Positions 1 through 6,582 of a stretch of 7,227 bases of DNA are shown here, in pieces (the stretch's first letter is position 1; each line of letters opens with the position of its first letter). This DNA comes from an uncultured Altererythrobacter sp. Its GTDB lineage: Bacteria; Pseudomonadota; Alphaproteobacteria; Sphingomonadales; Sphingomonadaceae. Made by a program: the position numbers and the translations under genes. Below the pieces are notes generated by a model that had not been told where the DNA came from, ran no database searches, and was given only the letters and a program-made list of their open reading frames with translations. The stretch is from assembly GCA_938009055.1 (NCBI GenBank), contig CALLIO010000249.1:1-7227 (forward strand), given 5' to 3'.

Positions 1-1161
1 CAATTCGTCAGTCGCTCGGTCATCACCGGCTTCGTGAACGCGCTGGCGATCCTGATCTTCATGGCGCAGGTACCCCAGCTTTTGCCCGGTAATGAGGGCG
101 TTGGCCCGTGGACTTGGGCAATGGTCGCAGCTGGCCTTGCCATCATTTACGGCTTCCCGCGCATCACCAAAAGCATTCCAAGCCCGCTGGTGGCGATTGT
201 CGTATTGACCATCGCGGCGGTCTATTTCGCCCTTCCGGTGAACAATGTCGCGGGCGAGGGCAAATTGCCCGATGGCCTGCCGAGCTTTGCACTGCCCAAT
301 ATTCCCCTGACATGGGAAACCTTGCAGATCATCTTGCCTTACTCGCTAACGATGGCGGCAGTGGGCTTGCTTGAGAGCCTGCTCACCGCACAAATTGTCG
401 ACGATCTGACGCATACTGACAGCAGCAAGCAGCGCGAGAGCGCGGGCCAAGGCGTCGCCAATATTGTCGCTGCATGTTTTGGCGGCATGGGCGGCTGCGC
501 GATGATCGGCCAATCGGTGATCAATGTGGTATCTGGCGGGCGAGGGCGGTTGTCGACCTTTACCGCGGGCGCATTTTTGCTTTTCCTGCTTTCCGTGCTG
601 GGGTCATGGGTTGGCCAAGTGCCAATGCCTGCGCTGGTCGCGGTGATGATTATGGTTTCGATCGGCACATTCAGCTGGAACTCGATCCCCAATCTGCGCC
701 GCCATCCGCCATCCTCCAGCGTGGTGATGATCGCCACTGTGGTCGTGGTGGTGTGGACGCATGATCTGGCGATGGGCGTGCTGATCGGCGTGCTCTTGTC
801 GGGCATCTTCTTTGCCAACAAGGTGCGCGGGATGTTTGCCGTTGAGCGGATCCGGCGAGAGCACAGCGCGGTTTACCGCGTGACCGGCGAATTGTTCTTT
901 GCAAGCGTCGACAAATTCATCGCTCAACTGGGTCCGGAAAGCCAATATGAAGACGCAGCGCATAATGTCGTGATCGACGTTTCCGGCGCGCATTTCTGGG
1001 ATATTTCAGCGATTGGCGCGCTTGATAAAGTGGTCGAGCGGATGCGCCGCAATGGCCGCCATACGCGGGTCGTTGGCCTCAATCAGGCAAGCGCTGATCT
1101 GCATGACAAGTTCGCGCTGGAAGACCGTATGGGTCTGGAGGATGGGCTGGCGCCGCACTAG
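1..1161 (+). CDS. SulP-family anion transporter with C-terminal STAS domain (5' end missing)
   Basis: Inner-membrane SulP/SLC26-type transporter, a family that moves sulfate, bicarbonate or dicarboxylates. The frame is open from base 1; the GTG at base 34 is internal because the preceding codons (QFVSRSVITGF) already match the conserved SulP membrane core. Of the 386 residues present, hydrophobic segments lie near 12-28, 37-54, 60-78, 105-123, 187-216 and 240-272. The family signature GQGVANIVAACFGG, followed by the SGGRGRLS stretch, is in the middle. The STAS domain covers about 285-380; its core is DVSGAHFWDIS, with D326, S328 and D334. SulP proteins usually have about 490-560 residues, so roughly 110-170 are missing upstream. 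Substrate cannot be read from sequence; no carbonic anhydrase or sulfate-assimilation gene is visible nearby to hint at bicarbonate or sulfate. The family assignment is firm. Confidence 0.93.
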   Translation, partial: QFVSRSVITGFVNALAILIFMAQVPQLLPGNEGVGPWTWAMVAAGLAIIYGFPRITKSIPSPLVAIVVLTIAAVYFALPVNNVAGEGKLPDGLPSFALPNIPLTWETLQIILPYSLTMAAVGLLESLLTAQIVDDLTHTDSSKQRESAGQGVANIVAACFGGMGGCAMIGQSVINVVSGGRGRLSTFTAGAFLLFLLSVLGSWVGQVPMPALVAVMIMVSIGTFSWNSIPNLRRHPPSSSVVMIATVVVVVWTHDLAMGVLIGVLLSGIFFANKVRGMFAVERIRREHSAVYRVTGELFFASVDKFIAQLGPESQYEDAAHNVVIDVSGAHFWDISAIGALDKVVERMRRNGRHTRVVGLNQASADLHDKFALEDRMGLEDGLAPH

Positions 1162-1168
1162 TGTATTG

Positions 1169-1238
1169 CGCTCCCACCTCCGTGGGAGCGTCCTCGCTAG
1201 ATGCGCGGCAAGCCGCGCCCGCTGCGGGCGACCGGTCG
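1169..1238. repeat. Cluster of adjacent inverted repeats (candidate REP-like intergenic element)
   Basis: Four palindromic units lie almost end to end just after the transporter stop codon. The first is a perfect 9-bp stem, CGCTCCCAC (1169-1177) against GTGGGAGCG (1182-1190), around a 4-base loop. The second is GCGCGGC (1203-1209) against GCCGCGC (1212-1218). The third is CCCGC-T-GCGGG (1218-1228). The fourth is the 10-bp palindrome CGACCGGTCG (1229-1238). Such density in a short intergenic stretch resembles dispersed REP-type elements. Whether copies exist elsewhere in the genome cannot be seen here. The first stem could also end transporter transcription, but no T-run follows it, so an intrinsic terminator is not well supported. 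Confidence 0.5.
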
Positions 1239-1322
1239 GTCTTTGACTGCCGTGACCAAGCTTTCGAACCCTGCCACCAATCATACTTGCGAAGCTGGTT
1301 TCCTTGTGCAACTCACCTGACC

Positions 1323-1332
1323 AAAGGGAGAG
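1323..1332 (+). promoter_or_regulatory. Ribosome binding site of the isomerase-family gene
   Basis: The purine-rich stretch AAAGGGAGAG ends nine bases before the ATG at 1342, a good Shine-Dalgarno match at normal spacing. It supports that ATG as the start. Confidence 0.65.
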
Positions 1333-1341
1333 AACCAAACC

Positions 1342-1947
1342 ATGTCCAAATCTGTCGAGCTGATTTTCGATTTCGTCAGCCCCAATGCCTATCTTATCTG
1401 GGGGCCGCTGCGCGATGTGGTGAAAGATGCGGGCGCTGGCCTGGACATAACGCCGGTGTTTCTTGGCGGAATGCACAAGTTGACCGGTAACGCCCCGCCG
1501 ATGATCCGCGATGCCGAGGTCAAGGGCAAGGTCGAATATGGTATGCTCGAAATGCGCCGCTTCATCGAAAAGCATGGCCTGACGAAATATAAGCTCCACC
1601 CGCAATTCCCGTTTAACTCGATCACCTTGCAGCGCATGCTGTTGGCCGCCGATCAAGATGGCCGCGCGGTACAATTTATTGAGGCGATGCTCGGCCCCAT
1701 CTGGGAAGAGGGGCTTGACCTCACCGACCCTGAAGCCGTCGGCGCAGCCATCGCAGCGGGCGGATTTGATCCGGCTGACCTGATGGCGCGGATCCAGACA
1801 GAAGAGGTCAAGCAAGGCCTGATCGACAACACCTCCAATGCGGTAGAGCGCGGGGCCTTTGGCATTCCCACCATGTTTGTCGGAGATGAGATATTCTTCG
1901 GCAAAGAACGGCTGGGACAAATCGCAGAAGAGCTTGCAAAGTCTTAA
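1342..1947 (+). CDS. 2-hydroxychromene-2-carboxylate isomerase family protein (DsbA fold / kappa-class GST-like)
   Basis: A 201-residue cytoplasmic protein of the thioredoxin-like DsbA/HCCA-isomerase family, at the family's usual length of about 200. The N-terminal strand and active-site loop read FDFVSPNAYL, with S13 where DsbA has its first catalytic cysteine and kappa GSTs and HCCA isomerases have the serine that activates glutathione. A helical insertion follows. The C-terminal part has the cis-proline loop GAFGIPTMFVG, with P176, then the FFGKERL ending typical of the family. Known members isomerise 2-hydroxychromene-2-carboxylate in naphthalene breakdown using glutathione. No aromatic-degradation gene is visible beside this one, so its real substrate is open and general glutathione-dependent detoxification is equally possible. 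A strong ribosome binding site precedes it; no signal peptide is seen. The 180-base gap upstream suggests its own promoter, though I find no convincing -35/-10 pair. Confidence 0.88.
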   Translation: MSKSVELIFDFVSPNAYLIWGPLRDVVKDAGAGLDITPVFLGGMHKLTGNAPPMIRDAEVKGKVEYGMLEMRRFIEKHGLTKYKLHPQFPFNSITLQRMLLAADQDGRAVQFIEAMLGPIWEEGLDLTDPEAVGAAIAAGGFDPADLMARIQTEEVKQGLIDNTSNAVERGAFGIPTMFVGDEIFFGKERLGQIAEELAKS

Positions 1948-1986
1948 GTAATTTGTTTGTCTGCGCCTAGTCATAATACTTTGATT

Positions 1987-1992
1987 AGGGGA
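1987..1992 (+). promoter_or_regulatory. Ribosome binding site that decides the TTG start of the S9 peptidase
   Basis: AGGGGA lies seven bases before the TTG at 2000. An in-frame stop at 1982-1984 limits how far upstream the frame can begin, and TTG 2000 is the only usual start codon between that stop and the signal peptide. The ATG at 1992 is in another frame and ends after five codons. Confidence 0.5.
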
Positions 1993-1999
1993 TGGTTCA

Positions 2000-4159
2000 T
2001 TGGGCTTAATTGCGCAGCTTTTCGGTGTCTTCCTAGGCGCGGCATTCTTGTTTGGAATCGGCGCAGCGCCGGTGATGGCACAGGAGGAGGAGGCGGCCCA
2101 AGACCCTTCAGTAAGCGAACAATCGTCAGAGCGCGCCTTAGAACAAGTAGCACCTTCTGCGCAGGTTGCTACTAAGCCCTCGCAATTACCGCCCGCCAAT
2201 GCAGGTAGTAACGCATCGCAAGAGAAGCCGCCCCTGATTCCAACCGCGCATTTTGCCAGTCGCGGGGATTTATGGGATGCGCAGCTGTCCCCCGATGGCA
2301 AGGCATTATCCTTCGTCCGCAAGCAGCGCGAACAATTTCAGATGGTCGTTACCTTGGTGGACGGGGGAAAGTTATTGAACACCATGCGGTTCGCACGCGG
2401 CACTTCAATCATGGAGTACCAGTGGGTATCCAATGACAAGATGCTGCTGCGCGTATCAAGCGTCGCAGTGCGTTATGGATGGTACGTACGTTACACTCGG
2501 CTTATCTTGGCCGAACCCAAATTGGGCAAGTTCGACTTCCTCAATCCCAATCCGCGGGGCCTGACCGAAAGCATAGTCCACGTTTCGGATGATGCCGATT
2601 ATGCTCTGGTTGCGCATCGCGGGGACGGACGCTTTCATTATCCATCGGTTTTTCGGTATGATTTGAACGGAGACAAAGAGCCCGTCCGTATCCAAGAGCC
2701 GAAGAAAGGCGTTTGGGCGTGGGCCGCTGATAATGACGGTATTGTTAGGCTGGGGACCGGTTGGTTCAAGCGTCGGTTCCAAATTTGGTACCGCAGTGAT
2801 GAGTCTTCTAAGCTGGAGAAAATTGGTAAGGTCAAACCCGGCGATCGTGAGGGATTTTTCGATGCCATTCAGGTCATAAGCGGGTCGGACAAGGGCTATG
2901 TTCTTGATGAGAACGAGGATGGCCGTGTCGGCGTGCGATTGTATGACTATGCCAAGCGCGAAATAGCCGAGACCTTTTACGAAAATCCTGACTGGGACGT
3001 CGAGGAACTATGGATGCAAGATGGCAAGCCGCTTGCAGCGCTCTACACAGATGATCGCTCGCAGATTGTCTGGTTCGATGATGAATATGCAGCAGCGTAT
3101 AAGGATCTGCAGGGTATCTTACCGGATATGCAGATCTCGATTACCTCGCGCTCTGATACGGCTGACCGGATGCTAGTCTGGGCCAGCAGCGAGGCGGACC
3201 CGGGTGTCCTTTATTACTACGATCGCTCTGGCCAAAAACTTCAGGAGCTTGCCCAATACCGGCCGAAGATTGATTTCCGGCAACTCGCGAAGCCCAAGGC
3301 ATTTACCTATCAAGCGCGCGATGGCACTGACATTCGCGCTTTTCTGACCCTGCCCAAGGGGCGCGAGGCGAAGAACTTGCCGCTCATCATCCACCCGCAT
3401 GGCGGCCCTTTTGGGATCCGAGATAAGCTGCGCTATGATGACCAAGTGCAATTTTTCGCCAATCGCGGATATGCCGTAATCCAGCCCAATTTTCGTGGGT
3501 CTGGCGGGTATGGCGATGCCTTTTATGATTTGGGGGTCGGCGAAGTCGGGCGCGGCATGCAGGATGATCTCGATGACGCCATGGATTGGGCGGTGGCTGA
3601 GGGGATTGCTGATCCCAACCGCGTCTGCGTGATCGGCGGCTCTTACGGCGGTTACGCGGCGCTATGGGCAGTGCTGCGCAATCCGGAACGCTATCGCTGC
3701 GGCGCCAGTTGGGCGGGCGTAACCGATTGGGACAAGATGCTGCGATATGACCGGCGCTATCTTACGAGCAAAGCAGGCAAACGGTGGCAGAACAAGATTG
3801 AAGGGGATGATAAGTCTTTCGATCTGGATGATGTTTCGCCTTACCGCTTGGCTGATAACCTAAACCGACCCGTACTGCTTGCGCACGGTTCTGCAGATTC
3901 AAACGTTCCGATCAAACAATATGAGCTGATGAACGAGGCTGCGGCAGATGCGCCTATGCCGCCTCAGACTTTGCTGATTGAAGGGGAGGGGCATTCCTTT
4001 TCCAAGAAAGAGAACGAGCAGAAATGGTATGATGCGCTCGATACTTTCCTGGCAAAGCATAATCCCGCCGATCAGCTCGATGCGGAAGGGAAATTCGTTG
4101 CTCCAGCTCCCGAAGATCAAGACGATCTGTTTAAACCGGTCACATTGCCGGGAACGTAA
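2000..4159 (+). CDS. Exported S9-family (prolyl oligopeptidase type) serine peptidase
   Basis: A 719-residue peptidase predicted to act in the periplasm or outside the cell on oligopeptides, resembling the S9C acylaminoacyl-peptidase/DPP group. Residues 1-27 form a hydrophobic signal peptide with a likely cut after VMA and before QEEE. Residues 28-80 are an acidic, Q/S/P-rich linker of low complexity. From H84 a beta-propeller region begins, with the typical phrase WDAQLSPDGK, running to about 430. The alpha/beta hydrolase domain holds the oxyanion motif HGG (467-469), the nucleophile in GGSYGGY (S548), the acid in HGSAD (D633) and the histidine in EGEGHSF (H665), so the triad is complete. 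The start is a TTG; the signal peptide's first residues lack lysine or arginine, which is unusual. Substrate preference cannot be told. Gaps of 52 and 101 bases separate it from its neighbours, so it may be transcribed alone. A CATAAT at 1972-1977 is a possible -10 box without a good -35. Confidence 0.92.
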   Translation: MGLIAQLFGVFLGAAFLFGIGAAPVMAQEEEAAQDPSVSEQSSERALEQVAPSAQVATKPSQLPPANAGSNASQEKPPLIPTAHFASRGDLWDAQLSPDGKALSFVRKQREQFQMVVTLVDGGKLLNTMRFARGTSIMEYQWVSNDKMLLRVSSVAVRYGWYVRYTRLILAEPKLGKFDFLNPNPRGLTESIVHVSDDADYALVAHRGDGRFHYPSVFRYDLNGDKEPVRIQEPKKGVWAWAADNDGIVRLGTGWFKRRFQIWYRSDESSKLEKIGKVKPGDREGFFDAIQVISGSDKGYVLDENEDGRVGVRLYDYAKREIAETFYENPDWDVEELWMQDGKPLAALYTDDRSQIVWFDDEYAAAYKDLQGILPDMQISITSRSDTADRMLVWASSEADPGVLYYYDRSGQKLQELAQYRPKIDFRQLAKPKAFTYQARDGTDIRAFLTLPKGREAKNLPLIIHPHGGPFGIRDKLRYDDQVQFFANRGYAVIQPNFRGSGGYGDAFYDLGVGEVGRGMQDDLDDAMDWAVAEGIADPNRVCVIGGSYGGYAALWAVLRNPERYRCGASWAGVTDWDKMLRYDRRYLTSKAGKRWQNKIEGDDKSFDLDDVSPYRLADNLNRPVLLAHGSADSNVPIKQYELMNEAAADAPMPPQTLLIEGEGHSFSKKENEQKWYDALDTFLAKHNPADQLDAEGKFVAPAPEDQDDLFKPVTLPGT

Positions 4160-4260
4160 CCTCTGCGCACTTTCGCATAGTGTGGCCTGCGGGATACATA
4201 GGGGAAATTGATCGTGTTACCCCTTGCCGCGCGCCAATCAATCGCTAGGTTCTATGCCCG

Positions 4261-4662
4261 ATGAAAGAGCTATTCAGCCATTCCGCCCAAACAGACGGAG
4301 TGACCGTTAGGGTCGCCGTCAACTTCCTGCCCGAGCAATCCCAGCCAGAGGTGGGCAAGTGGTTTTGGGTCTATCACATCCGTATCGAAAACGCCTCGCA
4401 CGAGTCGTTGCAGCTAAAATCGCGCCATTGGCGGATCACCGATTCGCGCGGCATGGTGAACCATGTTGATGGAGAAGGCGTGGTGGGCGAACAGCCCAAG
4501 CTCGCTCCGGGGCAAAGCCATGATTATGTCTCTGGATGCCCGCTGACAACGCCGCATGGCTCGATGGAAGGCTTCTACACCTTCCACCGCGAAGATGGCG
4601 AACCGGTTGAAGTGCGTATTCCCTTCTTCCCGCTGGCCGCGCCGGAAACCGCGGATAAGTAG
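4261..4662 (+). CDS. apaG: ApaG protein (DUF525)
   Basis: A 133-residue single-domain ApaG protein, close to the family's usual 125-135. ApaG has a fibronectin-III/immunoglobulin-like beta sandwich; in gamma-proteobacteria it is linked to Co2+/Mg2+ tolerance and sits beside apaH, but its molecular role is not settled. Recognisable stretches are VTVRVAVNFLPEQSQPE, the strand FWVYHIRIENAS, the core LKSRHWRITDSRG, the glycine-rich GEGVVGEQPKLAPG, and the end YVSGCPLTTPHGSMEGFYTF. The ATG at 4261 is chosen because the frame is closed by a TAG at 4246-4248 and no other start lies between. The ribosome binding site is poor, and a weak promoter-like pair (TTGCCG at 4224-4229, TAGGTT at 4246-4251) would put the transcript start next to the ATG, so a leaderless message is possible. 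Here its downstream neighbour is an unrelated convergent gene. Confidence 0.94.
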   Translation: MKELFSHSAQTDGVTVRVAVNFLPEQSQPEVGKWFWVYHIRIENASHESLQLKSRHWRITDSRGMVNHVDGEGVVGEQPKLAPGQSHDYVSGCPLTTPHGSMEGFYTFHREDGEPVEVRIPFFPLAAPETADK

Positions 4663-4670
4663 CTCTATGG

Positions 4671-4683
4671 GGCGTTCAACGCC
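4671..4683. terminator. Short hairpin between convergent genes, possible bidirectional terminator
   Basis: GGCGT (4671-4675) pairs with ACGCC (4679-4683) around a 3-base loop, in the 24-base gap between the ends of apaG and the leftward gene. On the + strand an AATTTT run follows at 4689-4694, about six bases after the stem. The stem is short and the T-run is brief and lies inside the neighbouring gene, so this is a weak call based mainly on position. Confidence 0.25.
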
Positions 4684-4686
4684 GCG

Positions 4687-6444
4687 CTAATTTTGCGAAG
4701 CCGACGCGCCGTTCAGTTTGAATGACGTGGGCGCTCGACCAGTGAAATTCATCCGCAGCTGAGGCGTTGCCTGGAGATCTCCGATATAATGGGTCGCAGT
4801 GCGAAATTGCTCTGGCAGGTCGCAATTGTTTGTCTGCGTATCGGAGACCTTGCGGTATTTCGCCGGATCGCGAAGACAAAAGATGCGGTCCATCCCGTTC
4901 CAAACGCCTAAGCGATCAGTCGCAAAGGCATAGACCCGCGAGCCGAAGGGCGCGCCGTCTTGACCGGTCAGATCGACATCGATGCATTCGCCTCGGGGCA
5001 AATCATACCAAGCGTGGACATAGGTCCTATTGCGACCCTCAATCCCAAGTCCGGCCATGATCGTGGCTGCGCTCGTCCGGTTGCACAAGGTAGCGGAATA
5101 TTGTGCTTTGGGTTGATAGTCGGGTGGCCCGGAAAAGGTGAAAGTGGTGTCGCGAGCAGGGGCAATATTCGCCAGCTCATATGTGGCGGTATCGAACGTT
5201 CCGCGTTGCCCGTTCAAACATCCAAGGTCAGCATTGGCGCGGCGCAAAGGGCGATTGGAAGAAGGCGTGTCGACACACATCGCAATGTTGCCCTGTCCCC
5301 ACCAATCCTCGCCATTGGTCGCGAAGAGATAGACATCGCCGGCATAGGCTTGGCCGTTGGAATAGTTGGGTATTGTGGTGGTCTGGCACTGGCCCTGACG
5401 CAGCTTCTTCCAGCCTTTAGCTGACCATCCTGTGCGCCCCATTGCTGATCCATCGTCCCAAAAGCCAAAGCCTGCATAGATGATGCGATGCTCGGTTTCG
5501 TTGCAAAGACGCAATTTGGTTGAGCGGTCTGATCGGGCATAGACCAGTGGATCAAAATTGTCGCTTCCGGGGCTTCCGTCCCGCGGCGGAGCAATTGCTA
5601 GGCGTGTCTGCGGCGCAGCACGCGATGTGCTTTTCGCGCTGGTATTGGTGCGAACATAGCCAAACTCGCCTTTGGCTCCAGTGGTTAGTATCACGCCAAC
5701 GCTTTGCAACTGGCCTTGATAGTTGAACGATGCGGTTCCGCCTCCTCCGCCCAATGCCGCCAGACCCACGCTGGCCCCATGCTCATTGCCCCTAAGGTTG
5801 TCGAGCGTCAGCGGCCCTTTGCCAAGGTTGATCACGATCGACCCGCCGCCGCCAATGGTGAAAAAAGTAATACCCTTGGTCTGGTAAAAGATCGGCGCGC
5901 GTTTGCCATTCACATCGAAGGCAAAGCCGGTCTCGACATCTCCGCCAACCCCAATTCCAAGGCTGGCAGATGTTCCGATTGCGACATGACCATAGCCATT
6001 GTCTTTCGCGATTGAGAGGACGTCTGCCAAGCAATCGCTGCCGGCTATGGCATTGAAAAAGGCGCCCTCCGAACGGCCCGCATCGAGCAGCGCTTTGGGA
6101 GTGAAGCAGCGCCCCCAAGCTTGGACAATCTGGTTTGTCACGGGCGCAGCTGAGGTGATGGCGTTGCGCGCGTCCTTTAGAACGCTTGCCTTGGTTTTTG
6201 TGCATTTTCCGCCGAGGATTGTTGTTGGCGCTAGACCCGTTTTGCAGGCGCCGCGCCGATTGTAGATCGGGTCAAATATGGTGCAGGACCGCTGGTTGAT
6301 ATTTCCGCATTTTGCACCGCGTGACTGGGCTTGCGCAGGCGCTTCGACAATGGCTGTGATCGGGGTTGCAAAGCTGGAAAGGACAGCCGCGAGAACTAAC
6401 GCCCCTGCCAAGCGAAACCGTTCGAATACGCTGCGTTTGGTCAT
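4687..6444 (-). CDS. Secreted cysteine-rich protein with glycine-rich middle and two tandem DUF1036-like domains
   Basis: A 585-residue exported protein of unknown function. Residues 1-39 are a signal peptide: basic start MTKRSVFERFR, hydrophobic core, cut after AQA. Residues 40-140 carry six cysteines (46, 54, 67, 81, 113, 138), including a compact CGNINQRSC motif. Residues about 150-266 are glycine-rich with alternating hydrophobic residues, suggesting a beta structure. A P/S-rich linker (about 268-306) follows. Two DUF1036-like units occupy about 311-440 and 451-570, each starting LCN and holding four cysteines at like spacing (314/353/390/409 and 454/487/523/541). The signal peptide and even cysteine number (14) fit disulfide bonds in the periplasm or outside the cell. 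ATG 6444 is preferred over an in-frame GTG at 6453, which lies inside the Shine-Dalgarno sequence. The gene is divergent from a LysR regulator, a likely controller. DUF1036 has no established role that I know of. Confidence 0.82.
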   Translation of the reverse strand: MTKRSVFERFRLAGALVLAAVLSSFATPITAIVEAPAQAQSRGAKCGNINQRSCTIFDPIYNRRGACKTGLAPTTILGGKCTKTKASVLKDARNAITSAAPVTNQIVQAWGRCFTPKALLDAGRSEGAFFNAIAGSDCLADVLSIAKDNGYGHVAIGTSASLGIGVGGDVETGFAFDVNGKRAPIFYQTKGITFFTIGGGGSIVINLGKGPLTLDNLRGNEHGASVGLAALGGGGGTASFNYQGQLQSVGVILTTGAKGEFGYVRTNTSAKSTSRAAPQTRLAIAPPRDGSPGSDNFDPLVYARSDRSTKLRLCNETEHRIIYAGFGFWDDGSAMGRTGWSAKGWKKLRQGQCQTTTIPNYSNGQAYAGDVYLFATNGEDWWGQGNIAMCVDTPSSNRPLRRANADLGCLNGQRGTFDTATYELANIAPARDTTFTFSGPPDYQPKAQYSATLCNRTSAATIMAGLGIEGRNRTYVHAWYDLPRGECIDVDLTGQDGAPFGSRVYAFATDRLGVWNGMDRIFCLRDPAKYRKVSDTQTNNCDLPEQFRTATHYIGDLQATPQLRMNFTGRAPTSFKLNGASASQN

Positions 6445-6451
6445 GGATCCC

Positions 6452-6457
6452 ACCTCC
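6452..6457 (-). promoter_or_regulatory. Ribosome binding site that decides the start of the DUF1036 gene
   Basis: Read on the minus strand, GGAGGT occupies 6457 to 6452 and ends seven bases before the ATG at 6444. The in-frame GTG at 6453-6451 overlaps this motif and has no ribosome binding site of its own, so the shorter reading beginning MTKRS is favoured. Confidence 0.8.
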
Positions 6458-6484
6458 CATTCCTTACACTTTCGCTAATCCTAT

Positions 6485-6512
6485 AGCATAAGACAGTATC
6501 GAAACTGAACAA
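6485..6512 (-). promoter_or_regulatory. Possible sigma70-type promoter of the DUF1036 gene
   Basis: On the minus strand TTGTTC (6512-6507) and TATGCT (6490-6485) are separated by 16 bases, matching 3/6 and 4/6 of the -35 and -10 consensus. Transcription would start near 6478, leaving a leader of about 34 bases that includes the strong ribosome binding site. The match is weak and rests on position. Confidence 0.3.
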
Positions 6513-6543
6513 TGCGGTTATGTGAGCGTAAGGTTGATCGCTA

Positions 6544-6570
6544 TTGCTGTGATTGAGGCAAGCGTATAGT
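6544..6570 (+). promoter_or_regulatory. Possible promoter of the LysR-type regulator gene, with nearby dyads
   Basis: TATAGT at 6565-6570 is a 5/6 match to the -10 box. TTGCTG at 6544-6549 could be the -35, though the 15-base spacer is short. The start of transcription would fall near 6577, only a few bases before the ATG at 6583. An interrupted dyad TTGC-N10-GCAA (6544-6561) overlaps the promoter, and a 7-bp inverted repeat, GTGAGCG (6522-6528) and CGCTCAC (6572-6578), brackets it. LysR-type regulators bind interrupted dyads and often repress their own gene, so these are candidate operators, but short arms like these can arise by chance. Confidence 0.35.
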
Positions 6571-6582
6571 GCGCTCACCGCT

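Noticed and set aside
1169..1190. The 9-bp stem as an intrinsic terminator of the transporter gene
   Set aside because: No T-run follows; the bases after the stem are TCCTCGC. It is better treated as part of the palindrome cluster, although some role in ending or stabilising the message is possible.
1161..1490. A + strand frame running from the palindrome cluster into the isomerase gene
   Set aside because: Its first part translates the inverted repeats and its remainder is out of frame with the well-supported isomerase, so it is a chance reading.
1006..2322. A 438-codon open frame on the minus strand across the transporter end, the isomerase gene and the peptidase start
   Set aside because: It is antisense to three regions with clear protein-family matches on the + strand, its translation is low-complexity with no recognisable domain, and long antisense frames are common in GC-rich genomes.
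4201..4223. GGGG...CCCC hairpin-like stretch upstream of apaG as a terminator or riboswitch
   Set aside because: Only four pairs plus a mismatch form, there is no T-run, and the region is too short for a known riboswitch.
4960..5424. A 154-codon + strand frame inside the DUF1036 gene
   Set aside because: It is opposite a coherent domain-bearing, signal-peptide-carrying protein with a strong ribosome binding site and shows no family resemblance.
6445..6453. GTG at 6453 as the start of the DUF1036 gene
   Set aside because: It overlaps the GGAGGT ribosome binding site that is correctly spaced for the ATG at 6444.
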